Made by a program: the position numbers and the translations under genes. A DNA stretch of 64,000 nucleotides from Symbiodinium natans (lineage: Eukaryota > Sar > Dinophyceae > Suessiales > Symbiodiniaceae), in assembly GCA_905221605.1 (NCBI GenBank), contig CAJNDS010002415.1, positions 290,001 through 354,000 of the forward strand, given 5' to 3'. This document shows positions 10,087 to 19,027 of this stretch, in pieces. The first letter of the stretch is position 1; every line of letters starts with the position of its first letter. The notes beneath the pieces were generated by a model. It ran no database searches and was not told the DNA's origin. It saw only the letters and a list, made by a program, of their open reading frames with translations.

Positions 10087-11480
10087 ATGGTGCGCAAGAG
10101 GGCAGCCGAGCAGCATGGGACACCGCACTATCAGCTGAAGAAGAAGAAGAAGGAGGAGGCGGAAGCAGCGGGGGTGGAGCAGCATCAGTCGTCAGACCCT
10201 GACTCTGGCAAGACTGAGACGGCGCAAGCAGCGGAGGCGGAAGCAGCGGGGGCGGAGCATCAGTCGTCAGACCCTGACTCTGGCAAGACTAAGACGGTCG
10301 AGGCTGGCGAGACGGAGTCCGGCAAGACGGACTCGGCGTCATCCGTCAGACGCCCTCAAGCTGGACTGAGGGCCAAGCTTGCCCAGGAGGCGGAGAGAAA
10401 GAAAAAGGAAAAGGAGTGCAAGGGCAAGACGAAAGCCCAAGGCGAGGGCAAGGGCAAGGGCAAGGGCAAGACGAAAGCCAAAGGCGAGGGCAAGGACAAG
10501 GGCAAGGACAAGGACAAGGACGAGGGCAAGGGCAAGGGCGAGGGCCAGGGCAAGACACAGACGGAGCAGCCTGGCCAGACCCAGACGCAGATGGTGCCGC
10601 CGTTGCAGATGGCGCCGCCGGCAGGCCCTCCCGTCTGTGGCTCTGTGGCTGACGCCTTCGTTTCTTCGCTCACATTGGAATTCAAGGGAAGACTTGTGTT
10701 TCTCCCATCTCTTTGGTTATAGTATTATTTCGTTTCTTCCTTCGATGGTGAATCTCAGGTCAGACTCGCCGACGTGACGCTGGGTACCATCTCCTCCAAT
10801 GCCACCTTGCAAGACCAGCTTCGCACCAGCCTCTTCATGACGCATTTACATGCGAACCGGGTGGCAGGGACCTTGTCCGCTGAGCAGCATCGCAGCTGGA
10901 TGGACCAGTACAGCAATGGCTACCTGGCTGATGCAGTCTTCTTTTGTTTGAGCCTGAACTAAAAACAATAACAACGACATCAAACACCTTAAACTCCGAA
11001 GCCCTAAACTTTATGAATCAACGCTAAGAGTCTCAGCAGATAATTTTCGACATTTCTTGCTGTCTCGTGTATAAACCCCTTCATACCCTAAGATTGACCT
11101 TTCATTTTGATCAGCACAAGCAAGGTCACTCCGTGAATGTGTCATCCCCGCTCCCGCCACCTCTGCCAAGCCAGACGCAGCAGCAGCAGCAGCCAGCAGC
11201 CCCTTGTCAGACGCAGCAGCAGCCAGCAGCCCCTTGTCAGACGCCGCAGCAGCCAGCAGCCCCTTGTCAGACGCAGCAGCAGCCAGCAGGCCCTTGTCAG
11301 ACGCAGCAGCAGCCAGCGGCCCCTTGTCAGACGCAGCATGGTCACCTCCCGCCAGCACCGCCTGTGCCCTTCTACGTCCCGCCGACACCGCCACCGCGTC
11401 AGACGCAGCAACCATGTCAGACGCCGTTGCAGGCGCCAAGTGGTAAGCTCTCGCCGCCCTTCTACTACGTCCCACGCTAG
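10087..11480 (+). CDS. Gene A: Lys/Gly-rich then Pro/Gln-rich low-complexity protein
   Basis: Model of three exons. Exon 1 starts at ATG 10087 (MVRKRAAEQ). It has a Lys-rich stretch near residues 18-23, two copies of QSSDPDSGKT, then a GKGKGKGK-type basic/acidic repeat around residues 115-160. It probably ends near 10687 (TTCAAG|GGAAGA, non-GT). Exon 2 begins after CTCAG|GTCAGAC at 10759 and reads VRLADVTLGTISSNATLQDQ, with MDQYSNGYLADA later. Exon 3 begins after AGCAAG|GT at 11125. It is built of five near-identical 30-33-base PAAPCQTQQQ units and a Pro-rich tail, and ends at TAG 11478-11480. No family is recognised. The basic low-complexity region would suit nucleic-acid or chromatin binding, which is inference. 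It lies between two copies of a segmental duplication. Joining exon 2 to exon 3 is uncertain. Confidence 0.55.
11175..11340 (+). repeat. Coding minisatellite, CAGCAGCCCCTTGTCAGACG unit
   Basis: Five tandem units of about 30-33 bases encode the PCQTQQQPAA repeat of gene A. Each unit carries one GTCAGACGC, so the CAGAC word is multiplied here by tandem duplication. Confidence 0.85.
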
Positions 11481-11769
11481 CTTCTGAATTGTTTCAGTCA
11501 GACTCTTCCTGTCACTGTGCGCAAAAAGGAGACCAGGATGCTGCCAGACTGTAATTGCGTCCCGAAGCCGGCCCGCCCACTCACTAAACTAACCCATAAA
11601 TCATGTAGTGGAGTCCGAAGTACAGATTCCACTGCCGCGCAGGCCGGGGCATCGTCAGACGTCTGCGCGGGGCCTTGGTGCGGCGGCTCACTTTGTTGCA
11701 GACTGGTAGGTGGTAGGCGATGTTCTTGGCCACTCTGCCGTCTGCTGTTCCTGTCTGCGGTCTTGCTGA

Positions 11770-11965
11770 GGCATATAGGGGTTATAGGGTTTATAGGGTT
11801 TATAGGGTTTATAGGGTTTATAGGGTTTATAGGGTTTAGGGTTTATAGGGTTTATAGGGTTTCTAGGGTTTAAAGGGTTTATAGGGTTTATAGGGTTTAT
11901 CGGGTTTATCGGGTTATTAAAGGGTTTATAGGGTTTATAGGGTTTAAAGGGTTTATAGGGCTTAT
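11770..11965 (+). repeat. TTTATAGGG array, second copy
   Basis: Nonamer units like those at 9004-9480 precede the second copy of the segmental duplication, so array and unique segment were probably duplicated together. Confidence 0.8.
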
Positions 11966-11983
11966 AGGGTTTAGGGTTTAGGG

Positions 11984-12303
11984 TTCCTGCCACGCCCAGG
12001 TCCGACCCGCCAGCTATTCGACACGGATGGCCGAGGCCTGCGGTAGCCCCTAAATTAAGCCCTAACATAACCCAACCCCAGGCGTTCAGAAGGGCTGAGT
12101 AAGATTCAGGGATTCAAAGCTTAAGGGGAATTGGGGGTTTGGATGGTGTCTTTATGAGGATGTGATTTCATTCGGGAGGATGGGTTGAGGGTTTAGGTTC
12201 AGGGCTTTGGGTTTCCCCTCGATCTCCCCGCCCTGTGGTTCGTGGTGGATTTAGGATCAAGGGTCAGGGTGTAACCCTAAACCCTAAACCCTAAATCCCC
12301 ACC
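11984..12303 (+). repeat. Segmental duplication, copy 2
   Basis: Direct repeat of 9491-9829 with few substitutions and a 19-base deletion. It ends in CCCTAAACCCTAAACCCTAA ahead of gene B. Confidence 0.85.
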
Positions 12304-12482
12304 ACCACATTGGTCTCGGTTCAGGAAAGGTCCAGCGCTGATGCGAATGTCAGATTGTACTATGTAAGCAAGAAGCCAGACAGCAATCAGAACACCCCAA
12401 AAAAATCTCAAGACGATGTGATGTCACAGATCATTGCAATTTTGTAGACTCCACCGGGACTCACTGTCGCTGCCTTGCAGCC

Positions 12483-13739
12483 ATGTCCAACAAAATGTCG
12501 GCGCCTGACCAACAAGCTATGGACGCAGTGCCAGAACCCACTCCAGTGCCAGACCCGCGTCCAGTAAACCCAGCGCCTGGCATCTCAGAGGAGGCCACCA
12601 CAAAGCCGGACCCAGCCGTCCCAGAGGAGGGCGCCCCAAAGCTTGCCCCAGAAAAGGCCACGTCAGAACCAGACCCAGCGCCAGCCATCTCGGTGCCAGA
12701 CCCAGACGTGCCAGGCGACACAGGCTTGCAGTTCCTAGACACGCCAGACGACACAGGCTTGCAGCCCGAAGACGTGCCAGACGACACAGGCTTGCAGTTG
12801 GCGCTCCTCAATGACGGGGGTCCCATCCCGAACCCACCCCGCCAGACCAAGCCGAAAATGACGAAGTTGCCCATTTCGAAAGACGACATGGTGCGCTGGC
12901 ACAACCTGCTGTCGAGGTTTCTGTCCAAGCTTTCCGATCCTGACATGCGTCGGGAAGTGTACGAAAACGTCAGACAGTGCTACTTGGCTTAGTAAAGTTC
13001 GAGGACTTCAGGCTGTAGAACTACAAGGTTGAGGGTTCAGTCGAGGGGTTTCCAGCTTTGGGTTTTTTTGGCCCTTCCTCAACGCTGCCCCTTGTCAGCC
13101 GTGCAGTAGCGACTCCGCAAAGCCCCTTAAAGAACTCTAGATGCCCAAGCTCAGGTTGGAACGCCATTCCTGCGACGCCAGTCCCGCTCGCTCCGCACGC
13201 CAACGAGTCAGACCCCGTCGATGCCTTCGTAGCTTGGTTGCCAGCATTGCACTATAAAATTGGCACTTCTAGTCACTTCTATGCATTGCATGTCACTCAT
13301 AATAAGGTGATGAGCCATTTGGCGCTGGCAAACCCAAGTCTTTATTGGGTCCTTCATCGTCTGCAATGTGACGGGGCCAGCTACGCTGTGCCTTGTCTGT
13401 GGCAGTACGAAGTTCCATGGTTGACGCCTCACGCGTACTGAACCGTGAACCCAGGTCGTGCTGAGCGTCCTTCGGCGCCCCAACACGGTGCTCGCGAAGG
13501 CCTTCGCCGAGGAGCTGGTTCAGAAACTCGTAAGTATCTTGGACTGCGTACAAAGGGATACTGTGTGCACGGTTGTCAGATTCATGTTTGATTCTTTCCC
13601 GGATTCCCCTCCCTCCCCAACTTCCGATCACTGAGGACAGTTCATTGGCTACAAGGACAGTCACACCTATTCTGACCCCAACTACGTGATCGCTTCTTGG
13701 TCTCACGAGAAATGCTACCTGCTCAGCCACTGGACTTGA
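12483..13739 (+). CDS. Gene B: Asp/Pro-rich protein, four-exon model
   Basis: Start ATG 12483 lies just after the acceptor-like TGCCTTGCAG, as for a trans-spliced or 5'-UTR-spliced message. Exon 1 (to about 12960-12990) is Pro/Glu/Asp-rich with three copies of DTGLQ spaced about 15 residues apart, then a helical segment (MVRWHNLLSRFLSKL). A second exon near 13100-13230 reads RAVATPQSPLKNS and ends ESDPVDAF|GTAGCT. Exon 3, 13455-13529, is well bounded (CCCAG|GTC ... AAACTC|GTAAGT) and reads VVLSVLRRPNTVLAKAFAEE. The last exon, from 13656 (ACAAG|GAC) or 13636, ends SHEKCYLLSHWT then TGA 13737-13739. Phases fit from exon 2 onward. No family is recognised. Confidence 0.55.
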
Positions 13740-13884
13740 ATCATTCAATGTCAACTGGCAGTGCAGTCATGACACACCTATTTTCTACATGTTTACATCA
13801 CATCATCTGAGTGAGCATCCCTGAAACAACTGAGTGGCGACACACCCACAGAGTTGGGACTTTTCCAGAAGCGAATGGTGCGAC

Positions 13885-15311
13885 ATGTTGCAGAAGCGGC
13901 GGGCGCCAGACTTGACAAAGCCACCACCGCCGCCTCGTGATGCTCCAGTAGCTCGAAGAGGATGTATTCAGGGCTTTGTTAAGGTTTAGAGTGAGTGGAG
14001 GGTTTAGTCAACTTTGGTGCCATTTGGGTTTCTTTCGTATTTAGGGTTTAGGGCTTAGAGGGGGTGTGGTTAGGCAAGCTCCAGCGGCAGTGGCAGCCAG
14101 ACCATGACGCAGCCAGCAACAGCAACTCAGATGCTTTTTTCAAGTTCTTTTTAATCCCCCCCCCTCCCCCTCCCCTTCACCCCCCCTCCCCTTCCCCCCC
14201 CTCCCCTCCCCCCTCCCCCTCCCCCTCCTCACAACGCAGGCACCTGGCCAGACAGCTGCCCCCAAGGCCCAGCAGAAGCCAGCGGCGGTTGCTCAGCCAT
14301 TTCATTGGAGCTGTTCATTTTAGGTTGGTTTTAGGGGTTTGGGCTTTTTCCGTGTTCTTAATAAAGGGATGGGGTTAAAGGGTCTACATTCATGGCTGCA
14401 GGGGAATCAGGGATAATTTAATGTCGACAAGTTAGAGCGTCCTGCTATGTCCTGCTGAGGACACCAAAAGGCGAGACCACGGCCAGACAGCTGGCCCCAA
14501 GCCGCAGCAGCCAGATGGCAGCCAGACGCCTGCGGTTGCTCAGCCATTTCATTGGAGCTGTTTTTTGGGAGGTTTGGGTTTTTTCGGTGTTCATGGTATC
14601 AAAAGTCTAAATTCATGGCTGCAGGATAATCAGGGTGATTTTTGTTGTGTCGACAAGTCAGAACATTGCGCTATGTCGCGCTCAGGACACCAGAGCTCGA
14701 GATCACCAGACAGCTGGCCCCCAGCCTCAGCCGCAGGCCCGAGATCATGGCCAGACAGCTGGCCCCCAGCCTCAGCCGCAGGCAGACAGCGGCCAGACGC
14801 CTGCTGTTGCTCAGCTGTTTCATTACAGCTGTTCTTTAGGGGTTTGGCCTTTTTCGGTGTGGGTTCAAAGGGTCTGCATTCATGGCTGCAGGATCATCAA
14901 CATCAGCAGCAGGGCCAGCAAAACTGGACATCCTCGCAATCCCAGTCCCAGCGGCAGTGGCAGCCAGACACTTGCTACAATAAGCAACTTGCAATGTCAG
15001 GTTCATGTGCTGCGGTTGGTCATGCTAGTCTTTTCCTGCGGCTGCCTGAGCTTCTGTGTCTGTGTGTAATTAAGGACAGTTGGAGTCAGAGAGGAGATGG
15101 CTCCTGGTGGGGCCAGACCGATGGATGGCACCAAGGCTGGCAGACTGCTGGGCGGCAGAGTCAGACTGATGGTCAGGGCTGGCAGTGGCAGAGTCAGACT
15201 GATGGTCAAGGCTGGCAGGCCGATGGGTGGCAGAGTCAAGGCTGGCAGGCCGATGGGTGGCAGAGTCAGAATGATGGTGACGGATGGCGCTGGCGCAGGC
15301 AGGGGCCGTAA
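13885..15311 (+). CDS. Gene C: Gln/Trp/Gly-rich repeat protein with duplicated exons
   Basis: Start ATG 13885 (MLQKRRAPDLTKPPPPPRDA). Candidate exons: 14081 (LQRQWQPDHDAASNSNSD); 14240-14296 after a long C/T tract and ACGCAG|G; 14460-14543 and 14686-14814, both after AG|GACACC; 14892-about 14980 (DHQHQQQGQQNWTSSQS, then QRQWQPD); and the last, 15075-15311, after TTAAG|GAC. The three middle exons are copies of one module, GQTAGPxPQ..SQTPAVAQ. The last exon repeats GWQxDGWQSQ and ends at TAA. All these joins are phase 0. The gene starts 145 bases after gene B stops. A low-complexity, prion-like Gln-rich protein is the likely product; function unknown. Confidence 0.55.
14240..14892 (+). repeat. 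Tandem exon-plus-intron duplication in gene C, three copies
   Basis: The segment from the GGCCAGACAGCTGGCCC exon through TTGCTCAGCCATTTCATTGG and TTTTTCGGTGTTC to CATTCATGGCTGCAG| recurs about every 230-300 bases. Copy 2 has stop codons ahead of its AG|GACACC acceptor, consistent with that part being intron. Confidence 0.7.
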
Positions 15312-16200
15312 GACGGTTCTAAACTCGTGCTAGCAAGACAGCCTCTTCAACATGTAAATAATTGTAATCGGCTGATTCACTGATTCGTGGGACTGCGGCC
15401 TCTGTCTGTCTGCCAGACTGGACCTTTTATTAATTCGGGAAGAATCTTCTCCCTGGATCCAATCAGTGCTGCTCTGCTTTCTGCCGACTACGGCCTGCCC
15501 AGAGCGATGTGCTCCGCATTCTGCCGAATCACGGCCTGCCCGGAGCGATGCGGTGAAAACTATTTCTGCCCATGTTTCTGTTTGCGATTCTGTGCTGATT
15601 CACAAGATCCGAAGCGAAACAAATTGTGCAATCCAACTCCTGCAGGCCAAGCGTCTGGGCTGCCTCGATGCCCTTTGCTCCAGCCGGGCGCCCCAGGAAT
15701 CCGGCTTCAGAACTTGAGGATTAGGTTGTTCCGGGGAATCCACGTGTGCCAAACATGATGTGGGCAGCCGTTCGCCACCATCCATGCAAAATCATGCAAC
15801 ACTGGGCTCCGGGACACGTTCGTGCCACGAAACCAACTTTCGGCCTTGGGTTCGGGAATGTCAGTTTTTGCCTTGGGGTTTAAGGTAGGAAACATGCACC
15901 CAATCAACAATTTGCAAGGTTTCAGGAGAAAGAATGAGTCAGTGAGCGGCGTAAACTGAAACCCGAAACCTGGTCTAGGAAGCAAAGCGAACCCGACCCT
16001 AAATTAAGCTGAAAGTCGGTTTCGTGCCTTAAAAGTCTCCCGAAGCCTGTGGTTTTTACAGTCCAATCAACTAAGAGTACGACTACAAAGAGAGAAACAA
16101 CACGACACTCACAACAACCTAAGCCCTGAACCTCTTCCAGGATGCAAGCTGACAGCCTTTGGCGGGGCCTTGGGCGGAGCCTTTGGCGGTGGCCCTGGAG
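15312..16200 (+). other. No firm gene; local 46-base duplication
   Basis: TCTGCCGA(C/A)TACGGCCTGCCC-type sequence is duplicated at 15477-15560. A frame across 15387-15758 stays open (123 codons), but I see no splice support or family. Occasional CAGAC words continue. Confidence 0.35.
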
Positions 16201-17460
16201 GCAGGGGTGTTGCCGGACGGTTTCGTGCCACGAAAGTGTTGCAGAGCTTGGTTTTGCATGGATGGTGGCGACAAACGCCTTATTCCTATGAAACTGCAGG
16301 TTTCTTCTAAATTCCATGCAAAACCAACCTCCGGGACACTTCCGCGGCACGAAAGTGCCTTTCAGCTGTGTTTCCTAGACTTGGTTAAGGGTTTCGGTGT
16401 TACTCTGCCCCAGTCTGACAGTCTGATTCCTTTTTTCAAGGCTAACAAGTTATTGATTCCAAACCGTCCTTTGCAAATTCCATGCAAAACCAGCCTCCGG
16501 GACACTTTCGCGGCACGAAAGTGCCTTTCAGCTTTGTTTCCTAGACTTGGTTAAGGGTTTCGGTGTTACTCTGCCCCAGTCTGACAGTCTGATTCCTTTT
16601 CAAGGCTCACAAGTTGTTGATTCCAAACCGTTCTTTGCATTCCGAATTCCAGGCCAAACCAAGCTCCAGGACACTTTCGTGGCACGAAACTGCCTTTCAG
16701 CTTTGTTTCCTAGACTTTGTTTCGGTGCGGTTACTCTGGCCAGACAGTCTGATTCCTTTTGCAAGTTGTTGGTTCCAAACCGTTCTTTGCACCCTAATTC
16801 CAAGCAACACCAAGCTCCGGGACACTTTCGTGGCACGAAACTGCCTTTCAGCTTTGCTTCCTAGACTTGGTTTCGGTGTGGTTACTCTGGCCAGACGGTC
16901 TGATTCCTTTTGCAAGTTGTGGATTCCAAATCGTTCTTTGCACCGTAATTCCAAGCAAAACCAAGCTCCGGGACACTTTCGTGGCACGAAACTGCCTTTC
17001 AGCTTTGCTTCCTAGACTGGGTTTCGGTGCGGTTACTCTGGCCAGACAGTCTGATTCCTTTTGCAAGTTGTGGATTCCAAATCGTTCTTTGCACCCTAAT
17101 TCCAACCAAAACCCAGCTCCGGGACACTTTCGTGGCACGAAACTGCCTTTCAGCTTTGTTTCCTAGACCTGGTTAAGGGTTTAGGTGCGGTTACTTTGTG
17201 CAGTCTGATTCCTTAATATTCAAGGCTACCAAGTTGTTGATTCCAAACCGTGCTTTGCAAGCGAATTCCAAGCAAAACCAAGCTTTGGGACACTTTCGTG
17301 GCACGAAAGTGTCCCAAAGCTTGGTTTCCTGCACCAGGTTAAGGGTTCAGGGCAGGATGACTACGCTCATAAGAAAACGTACAAATGGCCTTTCATTCCC
17401 TGCAAAACCAAGCTCCGGGACACTTTCGTGGCATGAGAGCGGCTTCGGGCTTGTTTCCGA
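16200..17460 (+). repeat. Tandem repeat, 151-172-base unit with TTTCGTGGCACGAAA
   Basis: About eight units, with the palindromic core near 16334, 16505, 16677, 16828, 16979, 17130, 17293 and 17426, so spacing is 171, 172, 151, 151, 151, 163 and 133 bases. Each unit also has CAGTCTGATTCC and CCAAACCGTTCTTTGCA. The core TTTCGTG-G/C-CACGAAA is a 7-base-arm palindrome round one base. Solitary cores lie near 15808 and 16222. Frames on both strands through this field are shadows of the repeat. Confidence 0.85.
17275..17327. repeat. Perfect 53-base palindrome (26-base arms, one-base centre)
   Basis: The arm from 17275 to 17300 (starting AAACCAAGCTTTGGG) is exactly complementary to 17302-17327 around G17301. 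It is the TTTCGTGGCACGAAA core extended by an inverted copy of its left flank, found in only one unit of the tandem field. It would extrude a cruciform or long hairpin. Confidence 0.95.
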
Positions 17461-18030
17461 GGCTTGTTATAGGGTTTAGGGTTTAGGGTTTAGAGGGCTG
17501 GAGGGTTTCGAGGGTTTTGAGGCTTTCGAGGGTTTTGAGGGTTTGTTGGGGTTTTGAAGCTTTTTAGGGTTTACCTGCAGGCTTCATTCCGCGCAAGACC
17601 ATGCTCCGGGACACATTCCAGGCACGAAACCGGCTTTGAGCAGTTTCCTGGACTGGTTTCCAAGTCAGGTTTAGCATGAAGGATCATGGATTTAGCGTTA
17701 TACATTGCAGAGTTCATTGACAGTCATGACATAGAAGCATTTCTCCTGGTACGGCTGCTTTGTTACAGCCGTGCTGCTGTGCTGCTTGGAGCAAGACCGC
17801 TTGTTAAGTGCTGGCATTTCTTGTGGCGTTTTCAGACAACGTTCAAGCTCTGGCAGGCCGATTGGAATTTCACGATGCTTCAATTCCACTTTCTTTAGCC
17901 GCATTGCCAGATTGCTTCGCATGTGCTAGACCCACAGGTGTTGCTTTGCACATCGCTAGCATAAGCTGAGCTAGAGCAGGGGAACGTAGTTTCTGCTGCC
18001 ATTGCCGGCCGACTACTGGCTGTTTACGGG
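17461..18030 (+). other. No firm gene; weak frame at 17686-17898
   Basis: A few TTTAGGG and TTTCGAGGG units are followed by a diverged repeat unit at 17580-17650. A 70-codon frame from 17686 (MDLALYIAEFIDSHDIEAF) has no family match or splice support. It might be a 5' exon of gene D. Confidence 0.3.
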
Positions 18031-18591
18031 ATGCGCTCCAAGATTGTGAAGGGCAAGATAATCCCGGCGGGGAAGCTGGAGTCAGACAGCAAGGTTGAGT
18101 CTGAGGCCAGTTCCTGTCGTCAGACTGGCTCGAAGATTGCGAAGGCCGAGGTTCAGTGTGGCCTAGTGGCAGCAAAGAAGGTGAAGGTAGAGAAGATCGA
18201 CCATGGCCCAGCTGTGAAGAAGCTGAAGGAAGACATCAAGTCCGAGTGCAAGACCGTGAAGAAGCGGACGCCAGGCAAAAAGTCCTCAGGCCAGACGTCC
18301 GTTCGTGTCGAACGTGACAAACGGCTTCTCAAGAAGCCTTTCCAGATCCCCAGGGCAAAGTTCAAGAGGCTTTGCCATGCCATTGTCGCGAATTTGGCGT
18401 CAGACCAGGACATCCAAAGCTCACATAAGCTGAGCCCGGAGGCCTGGGACACGTTGCGCACAGCAGCGGAGTCCTTTATCAGCTACGAAGTCTTTCGTCA
18501 GGCCAGATTCTCGCGTCAGACCAACAACCCCAAAAGAAAGACAACGCTCCTGCGCGACTTTAAAGTGGCCTTGGCGATAGATGGAAGGTAG
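18031..18591 (+). CDS. Gene D: divergent histone H3-fold protein
   Basis: Frame of 186 codons from ATG 18031. Residues 1-105 form a Lys-rich tail with SGKK/KKRTPGKK patches and no canonical ARTKQ start. The rest aligns with the H3 core. KFKRLCHAIVANLASDQDIQ then SS matches the H3 helix-1/loop-1 segment with equal length and the QSS landmark. AWDTLRTAAESFI matches helix 2, after a six-residue insertion (HKLSPE). KRKTTLLRDFKVALAIDG matches H3 KRxTxxxxDxxxAxxIxG with no gap. A longer loop-1 region is a feature of centromeric H3 variants, so a CenH3-like role is possible, but that is inference. The TAG follows GGAAG|GTAGGC, a good donor, so another exon may exist. Five CAGAC words fall in the frame. 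Confidence 0.7.
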   Translation: MRSKIVKGKIIPAGKLESDSKVESEASSCRQTGSKIAKAEVQCGLVAAKKVKVEKIDHGPAVKKLKEDIKSECKTVKKRTPGKKSSGQTSVRVERDKRLLKKPFQIPRAKFKRLCHAIVANLASDQDIQSSHKLSPEAWDTLRTAAESFISYEVFRQARFSRQTNNPKRKTTLLRDFKVALAIDGR

Positions 18592-18599
18592 GCAGCAAG

Positions 18600-18710
18600 A
18601 CAGTTGTAGCCTGAGCTGTCAGACAAGTAGCCAGCAATACAGTTTTTGCCTCGACTGTCAGACAAGTAGCCAGCAACACAGTTTTGCCTTCAACTGTCAG
18701 ACCATGGCGC
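18600..18710 (+). repeat. 42-46-base tandem repeat, three copies
   Basis: CTGTCAGACAAGTAGCCAGCAA-like units at about 18615, 18657 and 18697 follow gene D. Each carries the TGTCAGAC word. Confidence 0.75.
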
Positions 18711-19027
18711 CATTGGGAAGCCAAGCACAGCAGGGGCTGCGTGTGCAGTGTGAAAAGAAACCGGTTGGATCGTTGATGTTGTTTTGCACTACCTTGCCGG
18801 CTGGGCAAATAGCTCTTGTAGTCTGCCTGTGGCAGGCTGCTGGACATTCAGCTCGACGCTGCTCCGCCTTCAGATTTTGAGTTCGGGCCTGCTACTTAGG
18901 CTTGCAACTTAGACTTAATCTGACCAGGGTGCAGTGTAGGTTTTAGTTTAGTGGTGTTGGGTTTAAAAAATTAGGGGTTGAGCTTTCGGGAACTCGACCA
19001 CAGTGCCTGCAAGACACATGGCCCATC

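Noticed and set aside
10346-10685. Minus-strand Pro/Cys and Leu/Pro-rich frames opposite gene A
   Set aside because: Shadows of the GGCAAG-rich coding repeat of gene A.
16547-17166. Repeated frames on both strands of 90-130 codons
   Set aside because: They are the 151-base tandem repeat read in different frames; the unit length changes and frames break between units, so no single protein is maintained.
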